NCBI GenBank assembly: GCA_011033025.1
Contig: WFMF01000627.1
Location: forward strand, 23,462-87,461
Length of the DNA: 64,000 nucleotides
Reading direction: 5' to 3'
Origin: Beroe forskalii
Lineage: Eukaryota > Ctenophora > Nuda > Beroida > Beroidae
Shown: positions 1 to 9,400 of the stretch, piece by piece
How the letters are laid out: the number at the start of each line of letters is the position of its first letter
How positions within the stretch are numbered: position 1 is the stretch's first letter
The notes under the pieces: generated by a model
The model's database searches: none
Told to the model about the DNA's origin: nothing
What the model saw: the letters and a program-made list of their open reading frames with translations, nothing else
Made by a program: the position numbers and the translations under genes

Positions 1-244
1 GCGCGCAACGCAGAAACTCTGCGCGCGTCGCAAAGTTATTTGAGATATAGTTACGAACTTACAAGACGAAATGCGCGGCGTAGAATTATGAATTTGCGCT
101 TAGTCTGAGCGCGCACCAGGCAAGGCCTAAAATTAATATCTAATTTATTTCCATTTCTAACGCAGCTTTATTCAGTATACGAATGAAGGAAAAATCATAA
201 TTCAGAGTAAGACCAGTCAAACAATGCGTTAGTGTTTCCTAATG

Positions 245-357
245 CCTAACCACAAGTGTGTCGCAAGTTTCGTCGTTTGCTCCTTTGAAATCAACATTCA
301 CCTAACCACGAGCGCATCGCAACTTTCGTCGTTTGCTCCTTTGAAATCAACATTCAC
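245..357. repeat. Tandem duplication, 56-base period
   Basis: Two adjacent copies begin CCTAACCAC and end ATCAACATTCAC, at 245 and 301, with a few mismatches near the left end of each copy. Confidence 0.85.
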
Positions 358-890
358 CGGGCCTGCTAGTATCTTATAAATGTCAGACCGTTTGGTAATA
401 AAAATGATTACCTAAGAAAATTAATAAATAAAAGTGAGAAAGAGGACCCTGGAAAGTATGTAGGTACATTGTACAAGGTAATGTAGCCAAAAAATAACCC
501 CTGGAAAAACTAATGGAAAACATCCATTCTCCAAAAATAAAGTTCATGTCAAGTTTGGTCACGTAAAGATTTAAGGCACCATTCTATTCCGTAAAAATTT
601 CTATAGTTGTAAGAAAATGATCATTGTTGCCACCAAGCTAAAGCGCCGTGAATCCTACCACTGGGTTGTAAAGCTCGATTATAACATTTTCCGATGAATG
701 AAAAGTATAATTTGGGAAATGGGGAATAATGCTGTTTCTATCATCTATGAAGTAACGCCCCTCTGGCAATGAGTTTGTTAAGGTTTTAGCTTCTCAATTG
801 CCTAATAATATATTACTTCGGTGTGTCAAAGAGTAGGGGGTGTCAGGGATGTTCATGTTGCCAGATCCAAAAAATATAAACTTTCCTCCT

Positions 891-953
891 GCTATTTATC
901 AGTTTTCTCATTGCTATTTATCAGTTTTCTCATTGCTATTTATCAGTTTTCTT
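891..953. repeat. 22-base tandem repeat, three copies
   Basis: The unit GCTATTTATCAGTTTTC recurs at 891, 913 and 935 with a constant 22-base step. Confidence 0.85.
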
Positions 954-1213
954 TGGCAGCTAGTCTCTTTCAAGTACACTGCAACTTGCTCGCACTCAGC
1001 ACTTACCTCAACTCTATTGAACACAACGTCACAATTACTGTGTCCAATCTCATGGTTTAGTCTTTAAGTTTATGCTTCCATCGACGGTTTCAAATTTTCC
1101 CACTCTTCCGACGAGCAACCGTACTTTTTATCGCATCAAAAGTATCATTCAGAATGACAGTTTATTGAGTAACGTATATATATTAGAAACACCATCACTA
1201 ACATCTTGGTCAG

Positions 1214-3096
1214 ATGAATAATTCCCATGAAAAACACCATCTAGAACGCGCGCCACCACTGACAGAAGCAGAGTACGCAGAAACGTTCCGAGCGCTGGCA
1301 GAAACCCGATTTAACAGCGAATATGACATAGCTTCTGGTATAGCTGGTCAGGTGATTCAGGAGAGTGGGTTTAGCTCAGCGCCGATTAATATGTTGAGCA
1401 TTGGAGCGGGACTGGGCGGGTTTGAGACAAGACTTGTGAGTCATGGGAAGATTCTATCATTGGTAGCGCATTGGTTAAGGGCGTCGTTCTTCCAATCGAG
1501 AGGTTGGTGGTTCGATTCCCGGCCGTGTCTATCATGCTAAGGGTGAGAACTCTCACCTAAGCAGCCACACGGTTCACTCAGCCGAGCGTACAGGAAACTG
1601 TACGGGAGGGTTAAATGAGGAGCTGCCCATTGCAGCGAATATGACATAGCTTCCGGTATTGCTGGTCACGTGATACAGGAGAGTGGGTTTAGCTCAGCTC
1701 CGATTAATATGTTGAGCATTGGAGCGGGATTGGGCGGATTTGAGACAAGACTGGTGAGTCATGGCACGATTCTATCATTGGTAGCGTGTTAGTTTGTATC
1801 CACAGGTTCTTCTGACGTTGGCCAATCAGCGTGCGGGTTTTATGTAAGCTCGCGCGCTGATTGGTTAGTGTCAAGGCGATTTCGAGATCGTATGGGTAAA
1901 TTGATACGCCACCGATTATAATATTCTAATCAGATGATATGCGATAACGGAAATAACTACAGGTGGTTTTGTCGTACACTCTTGAAAACACTGTTCCGCA
2001 GGTCAAGGAGAAGGGTCTGAAAATAGGTCAAATCTACGCAGTGGAACCAAACGCCGATCACGTGCCCAGCCTCACCTCTACTCTACAAAACCTCGGGTGT
2101 GAATTCCATGTGGATACTTCCTACTTCGACCCTACCTTTCGACTTAACGCAACCTTCCAGGCAAGAAACGAGCAGTCGACATTTCTCAATAAATCCGGTG
2201 TAGGTTAGGCAAAAAGTGCCAGTAAACCGGTTTTTCGGTTACGGTTCGGATGAAAGAGATATCTACTTTAATGGTTAATTGCGAAATCAAATATTCGGTT
2301 ACGGTTGGCTAAAAACAGTCAACACCCGGTTAACCGGTATTTCAGTTTCGGTTAACCTTTATTTCAGTTTCGGTAAACCGGTTATTTTCTACCTCCAGGA
2401 CACGTCCTTTGATCTGGTGCTCATGTCTCATTGTCTCTACACGTTCCCTGACCCCTTCTCAGCTGTCCTTCACGCTATCACCTTCCTTAAACCTTCCGGA
2501 GTTCTACTCATATTCCACCAAGGTTTAAAACTTTACAACACTAGACTTTATACAATCAAATTTCAGAATTCTGATGGTTTATTTATAGTATGAAACATTT
2601 CAATATTCTTTCCAATTTGTCTCTTACAGAATGGAACATCGCCAGTCTCCTATGGGTTTTTTAAACCTTTCTCCTATGGGTTTTTTTATACTTTTTTTTC
2701 ACTCCATCAGGTGACAGTGTCTGCTCTACAATGTTCAACTACCTGGTCCAGCGCAGCGACCCCCACATATTCAACCCTCGCATGGTGGTAAACGACCATT
2801 CTCTAACAGCAGGCAAGATCGCAGAATTCGTAAGGAGCAAGAGGCCTGACCTAGATGTGTTTATGAAGGTGGAAATGGCACAAGTAGATATTGATGAGTT
2901 TATCCGGGCTGAGGGAAAGAAGGAGGATGATATAATCTCCTTTTTCCTCCAGGCAGATTACTTGAAGTTGAGCGGGGAGGCAAGAGAGAGGGTGTATGGC
3001 ATGGCGAGGGGGCATTCAGAGGTGGTTAAGGGAAGGTATTTTATTAATCACCCGTGTTGTGGTATTGTTATACAAAACCATGGTAATGGTATTTAG
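1214..3096 (+). CDS. HNMT-like SAM-dependent methyltransferase
   Basis: Predicted cytosolic methyltransferase resembling histamine N-methyltransferase, which moves the SAM methyl group to a small amine. Four exons form one 309-residue frame: 1214-1435, 1963-2160, 2399-2522, 2711-3096, and all junction phases agree. SAM motif I is MLSIGAGLGGFE at residues 60-71. It is followed by YAVEPNADH (motif II-like) and DLVLMSHCLYTF. The C-terminal pattern DIDEFIRAEG ... FINHPCCGIVIQ follows the HNMT plan, and the length is close to HNMT (about 290). Intron 2 has a GC donor, CAG|GCAAGA. Intron 1 contains a second copy of the last 120 bases of exon 1. A candidate poly(A) signal AATAAA lies near 3273. The substrate cannot be read from sequence; another small-molecule methyltransferase is possible. 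Confidence 0.78.
1316..1468 (+). repeat. Exon-edge duplication, copy 1
   Basis: The segment from AGCGAATATGAC through the donor GTGAGT to TATCATTGGTAGCG covers the SAM motif I part of exon 1 and the start of intron 1. It is repeated about 317 bases later with few substitutions. Confidence 0.85.
1459..1634 (+). mobile_element. tRNA-like (SINE-type) insert
   Basis: Between the two exon copies lies a segment with an A-box-like TAGCGCATTGGTTAAGG and a good B-box-like GGTTCGATTCC at 1509-1519. The spacing resembles a tRNA-derived SINE head. A convincing cloverleaf acceptor stem was not found, so this is not called a tRNA gene. Confidence 0.45.
1632..1787 (+). repeat. Exon-edge duplication, copy 2
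   Basis: Second copy of the 1316-1468 segment, inside intron 1 of the methyltransferase gene. It stays open, encodes the same motif (MLSIGAGLGGFE), keeps the donor GTGAGT and is preceded by a possible acceptor (TTGCAG at 1630-1635). It could be an unused duplicate or an alternative exon. Confidence 0.7.
1815..1862. repeat. CCAATCAG-ended hairpin element
   Basis: GGCCAATCAGCGTGCG ... CGCGCGCTGATTGG forms an imperfect inverted repeat. Similar structures lie near 15072, 23756 and 25018. Confidence 0.65.
2220..2390. repeat. GGTTAACCGG-type low-complexity repeat
   Basis: Several alternating GGTT/AACC steps (CGGTTAACCGG, CGGTTTCGG variants) fill the end of intron 2 of the methyltransferase gene. 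Confidence 0.5.
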
Positions 3097-3200
3097 AATT
3101 GCATAGGTAAAAGGGGAAATAGACATTTTTATCACAATCCAGACTTGACGCGAATATATTTATAAACTGAAATATCGGATAATCATTTATGAATTATGGT

Positions 3201-3263
3201 CAGTATTCTCTTCTTGGCTGGGAAAACCTGTATTTACTTTGCCGAACCATGAAGAGAATACTG
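3201..3263. repeat. Perfect 13-base inverted repeat
   Basis: CAGTATTCTCTTC at 3201-3213 pairs with GAAGAGAATACTG at 3251-3263, about 105 bases after the methyltransferase stop. Confidence 0.8.
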
Positions 3264-3464
3264 AAAATTATTAATAAAACCCTTTTCTTTTAACTTATTA
3301 ATTTTGATGGTTTTAGAAATTCTAGAATTTTTATAGAAAATACTGAATATATTATTCACAATTTTTAAGAAACCGCGGTTGCTTCTTTTCGGTTAGCACT
3401 TACCAACAAAATGAAAAATCCTGGAATTCGATGAGATGGCACAGCTGCAGTTCCAGCTGGAAGA

Positions 3465-6400
3465 TTAGTCATTCTGCAGGCAGGAACACGGGGGTCGGGA
3501 ATGAGTTGACACTGAAATAAAGTCACCTGATAAAACAGAATAATAGAAGTTCCATTGAGTATAGCTAAAAACTGGGTAGATATTGATGAGGAAAATTCAT
3601 GCTGACATTCAAAAAAGCTTAAAATATATATCGAACTCTTGAGAAAGTTTTGGGGAGGGGAGAATATAAAGTAGACACTCACAGTTTTCGCATTGCATGT
3701 TGCAATGTCGAGCTGAAAGATCGAAACTTGTTTTCATTTCTATCTGGCGTTAAGGAATAACAGATTCAATGCAGCCACATGATATAATCGTGACATGGAA
3801 AGTCAACAGCCAAAATATAGAAGACAGCAGATAGGAGACAGTGGACAGAAGACAGTGGACAGATGACAGTGGACAGAAGGCAGTGGACAGGAGGCAGTGG
3901 ACAGAAGACAGTGGACAGAACACAGTGGACAGGAGAAAGTGGACAGAATACAATGGAAAGAAGACAATGGACAGAACACAGTGGGCAGAAGACAGTGGAC
4001 AGGAGACAGTGGACAGAAGACAGTGGACAGAAGACAGTGGACAAAAGACAGTGGACAGAATGTCCTTATGAATAGAAGACGATCCCAATATCTCCAAAAT
4101 TAATCATTAGATAAGCACGAATTTCATGTGATATTCATAAACACCCCGCAAAAAAAAACAACGCCCCACCTTAAATTAAAATAATGACGTCATCAACGCC
4201 CTGAACTTAAACCAACCTAATTCCGTCACCTACCTGCATCCCCACAATAGGGTCGGATGTCGAAGAGATACGTGGTGTCACGTACACACGTTACCACGGT
4301 GTTACCTAGCACCCGTAAGTTGTCACCCTGACAACCCACTGTCACAACTGTTCCGTAGATTACCGGCAGCTCGGTCAGGGAGATAAGGTTGTCGGCAAAC
4401 AGCGGACCGGTGCAGATGTCTGAGGTGAGTTAATGAGGTGAGTTAATGAGGTGAGTTAATGAGGTGAGTTAATGAGGTGAGTTAATGAGGTGAGTTAATG
4501 AGGTGAGTTAATGGCGCTGATAATTGCTTAATCTATTAAATTGATCTTCTAATTTTCTAAGAAACACAGTTTTTGATTAGAAGAAAATGTTTTTGATTAG
4601 ATTGGCGTCGATCATTGTTTCATATTGATCGTTTTAAAGCACAGTTTTTTCGATTACAGCTTCAGTGGGGCAATACTTCAGTGGGGCAATACTTCAGTGG
4701 GGCAATACTTCAGTGGGCCAATACTTCAGTGGGCCAATACTTCAGTGGGGCAATACTTCAGTGGGCCAATACTTCAGTGGGGCAATACTTCAGTGGGGCA
4801 ATACTTCAGTGGGCCAATACTTCAGTGGGGCAATACTCCAGAGTCGCATTGTTCCCATTGATCTTGCTAAATTGTGATATTGCTTTTAACTCGTTTAGTG
4901 AAACAGGGGTAGAAGCGTTTTTACCCAACAAATTAAAAGCGTTTTAAAAATTAAGGCTTTTTCGTGACATTTTCTAACAACACTCCCGAGAAAGCCCAGT
5001 TCGATCAACAAAAAGGAATATTCTGCAAATATAAAAAAATCGAAAAAAAGGGAAACAACTGACCTTGAGAGCAAAAAACATCGAAAAAAGGGAAACATAA
5101 CTCACCTTGAGAGCACCTTGGTACACCATCAACACTCCAACCTGCTGTAAAGTAACGACCTTTTTCGCAGGTTAGTGTCGCACCCCCGCGCAGCGAGTAA
5201 CCTGTTTCACAGCTGATGGGATGATTCTTTAGCGGAACATGGGCACTACCGCGAAACATGGGAATTTCGAAAAATGGGTACTACGAAAAATGTGAATTTC
5301 GAAAAATAGGTACTACGAAAATGGGCACTACGAAACATGGGCACTTTGTCGAATCTTCAGTTACTCAACCAAATCACATATACCGCGTACATTAAAAAGA
5401 GCGAAATGAAGTTATCAATTAATATCCATTCTAGACCCTGATACTGATATCATCAATTCACCATTATAACACATGATAATGACGTAATCACCTTAATTCC
5501 ACTGCAGTTCCGTAGACAACAGGGAACTCTGATGACGTAATCAGATGAGAGTCATAGTTCGAAAGATCCGAGCACTCATCTGAAAGAGAAAAATGTTCAT
5601 TTCACCGAATATTAATCTGGATTTTTGTAAAGATTCTTAAATTGCAATATAGCCTAAGAAGGATTTGGGGACTTAGGTCTTAATGCCATTGATAAGATAA
5701 AATTGATAAATAAGATAAAATGAAGAATTCCCCGTTCATCAGTAAAATTATAATGAAATCGAAATGTGAATCTTACATATGCCAGTTAATCAGTTATCAG
5801 GGACACGATTTTCATGCTTTCAATAGACAATTGATGACGTCAAATCACCTACCTAGTTGACAGTGCACATCCTCTGCGTTACTGTAACTCGTATCTCCAA
5901 TACAAGTTATAGCTAACGGCCCTTTCAGCGTGTAACTGAAAAGAAATATCAAATTCGAAATATTTTAATAGAATAATATTTGAAGCTTTAAAGGAGTGAT
6001 GATAAAAAGTAAAAACCAATTCTTAAGTTCTATAATTCTTATTCTTACTCTTACCTCGGCTCACACTCAACCCTGACCAAGGTACCAAAGTCCACCACTT
6101 ACCTCGGCTCACACTCAACTCTGACCAAGGTACCAAAGTCACCACTTACCTCGGCTCACACTCTACCCTGACCAAGGTACCAAAGTCACCACTTACCTCG
6201 GCTCACACTCAACCCTGACCAAGGTACCAAAGTCCACAGGAAATCCGGAGAAACCCTCAGGAACCTGTAGACCGGGAATGTCTGGTGGTAGTCCGGTGCA
6301 CTGGTCTGAAATGATAATCGGTAATTTGGGCTAAAATTTCAAAACTAGTAACCTCCGTTTCCCTCCAAATAATTTAGGCTAGTATTTCGGCCGGATTGGA

Positions 6401-9400
6401 GATCAGGTTTCGAAATTTGGTTTGGTAATCCTGATCGTGGGCGTCTCATGAGCATACTTGCTTGCAAATGTATTATGCTTCGCAGAAATCATGGATTAAA
6501 TTCAGGAATTTATATTTCGTTGATAACGATCCGTTAAAATTAAACTTGAAGAATTTGTAAACTAATGTATGAAATATAACGTTGGATTATCGGAAATAGC
6601 GCTGAATGTTTGGCCAGGATTGGAAATTATGAAATGAAATGAGGCCCATAAATCCTGGCCTTGCAGTCAGGCATTGCAGAAATTAACAAAAAATCAAGTA
6701 GATACAAATCACAAATCCTCGCATAATACTCACCAATGAAACATCCAACCTGCCCCATATCAAATTCCGCATTCCCCCTAGTGTCATACAATGTGCAGGT
6801 AATAGCCCGGCTGCCGCCTAAGAACGAGTAACCCTCCCCACAGTCCACGATTATCTCCTCCCCGGCATGGACAGGGAACGAGGCATCTGATACAAGTCCG
6901 GGGAATCCGTCTGGGAGGGAGCCACAAGTTCCTGGAAAATAGAGGAGGTAACAGTCAATTTACTGGAGTGAAACATTCAGTGAAAATGAAATGTTAAAAA
7001 ACCTTCATAAAAACCCATATGGACGAAAAGTATCTGCAAAGTACTAACCGGTAGGGTTACATTGAAGTTTTTCATCGTATGAGTAGATTGTTCCCTCCAC
7101 ACAAGCGACCGTTGAAGTATATTGTTCGTCGTCAGGACAAAATATGTCAATCTGAAACAGGATTATATTACGTCAAAAATTATCAAGAGAAGCATCTCAT
7201 TCCAAAAAATAGCTCAAATTGTGCCCCAAATATAATAAAGAAATCAGCTGAACGAGAAAAAACATATTTCTTCTCATTGAACTGTTCTGTGAGTGTAAAC
7301 TGAATTGAAATTCAAATCAATTAGAATTGTGAACCGGACTATAGTACCGACTATAATATAGTACCGACTATAATATAGTACTGACTATAGTATAGTACCG
7401 ACTATAGTATAGTACCGACTATAATATAGTACTGACTATAGTATAGTACCGACTATAGTATAGTACCGACTATAGTATAGTACCGGCTATAGTATAGTAC
7501 CGACTATAGTATAGCCCCGACTATACTATAGTACTGACTATAGTATAGTACCGACTATAATATAGTACTGACTACAATATAGTACCGACTATAGTATAGC
7601 CCCGACTCTAATATAGTACTGACTATACTATAGTACTGACTATAGTATAGTACCGACTATAATATAGTACTGACTACAATATAGTACCGACTATAATATA
7701 GTACCGACTATAGTAGAGCCCCGACTATAGTATAGTACCGACTATAATAAAGCAACATCTCGCTTAACTCGGTTCCGTGGTTTATCGGAAAAGATAAAAA
7801 GTTGGATGCCACACCCATGATATTACTCGGGAGTCCCGTACAGGTTTCTGAAAAAGAAGTATAATTTAGAGGAGTTATACGCGTATGTGTCCTCATAGGT
7901 CGAAGTAGGCAGAATGTCAAAAAGATCCAAAGCTGATAAAAGCAACATGTAGAAGTAGAATAACATAATCATTGATTCCATATAATCTGTAAATCCCTTT
8001 GGGCGATGGGTGTATACTGTTTATTGTATACAGAGAAGCTTATGGAGTATAAAAGCGAGGTTCCATACCTCGCGGCATCACAATATTTGAGCGTGATATT
8101 TCACAGTTTGGACCCTCATAAACACTACAGGGCTCCACCGCTTAAAGCCCGAAATATTTTATTGTTAGTAGCTTAGTATCATATTATTTTATAGTACTCA
8201 AGAATTGTAAAAATCTCATCTACTTACTTTCTCTGCATTGAGGTTCCTCTTCGTACTCGAAGTCATCATCCTCCTTACACTTCATGAAGTGATCCCCCAC
8301 CAGAGTGAAGCCATCAGGACAGAACAGGGTTAGGATGGTCCCAGTGGGAACCTCAAAAGAAGGGGAGGCCGCAAGGTATAAGTCCATGAAGAGAGATTGA
8401 TAGCAGGTAGCTGAAGTGTTTTATGGTCGTATGAAAGTATACCAATGACCCCTTCTGACCCCTGCTGACCCCTTACTGACCCCCTGGTGAACCAGAGGGA
8501 ACCTCAAAAGGAGGGGAGTACAGAAGGTAGAAGTCCATGGAGAGAGATTGATAGCAGGTAGCTGAAGTGTTTAATTATGGTCATATGAAAGTATACCAAT
8601 GACCCCCTTCTGACCCTTACTGACCCCTTACTGACCCCCTGGTGTACCAGTGGGAACGTCAAAAGAAGGGGAGGCCTCAAGGTAGAAGTCCATGAAGAGA
8701 GATTGATAGCAGGTAGCTGAAGTGTTTTATGGTCGTATGAAAGTATACAAATGACCCCCTCCTGACCCCTTACTGACCCCCTGGTGAACCAGAGGGAACC
8801 TCAAAAGGAGGGGAGACCTTAAGGTCGAAGTCCATGAAGAGAGATTGATAGCAGATAGCTGGAGATTGATAGTTTGTTCTTCATGTTTCTTTTATTTTTT
8901 AGTTTAATTGTATATTGCTTAAGCTATTTATGAAATTCATAGACACGCGCCAATCGGGTTCATTTTTGGATTCAACATACACAAAATTCACGATCAACAT
9001 GCCCAAAATTCACGCGTAACACACCCAAAACACACGCTAAACACACCCAAAATGCACGCTCAACACACCCAAAATGCGCGCTAAATGCACCAAAATTGTA
9101 CATTTAACGCAGTTAAAATAACCATATAAAACAATCTTACCTTCCTCACAAATTAAAGAATAGATAATATCCAGGTAGCCACTTGATGTGCAGGGCACAG
9201 TATCAGGTCCATTCAGGATGTAACCTGCGGGAAAATATGAAATTTTCGAACGCTGTTAATTTCAATATGATGTCATCATCATACGTTAACATGGGAAATA
9301 TTGAAAAATTTCGATCCTTGGAATTATTGTATTTCTCTTAATAAGGTATATAACCTTAGGAGGTGTATTTATGTGGAGTAAAATTTTGGTGTTTACAAAT

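Larger units (their letters stand above)
1..1213. other. Intergenic, no gene recognised
   Basis: No convincing exon was seen. The first bases are rich in GCGC with a small palindrome. Two short tandem duplications lie here (listed separately). Small open frames near 821-1067 read through the 22-base repeat and look like chance. Confidence 0.5.

Noticed and set aside
1465-1532. A tRNA gene
   Set aside because: Good B-box but no convincing acceptor stem or anticodon arm; called tRNA-like insert only.
3841-4103. Open frames in three phases of the GACAGTGGACAGAAG array
   Set aside because: Repeat-driven open frames with no domain or splice support.
4615-4947. Open frames over the CTTCAGTGGGGCAATA array
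   Set aside because: Period of 16 bases cycles all frames; not coding.
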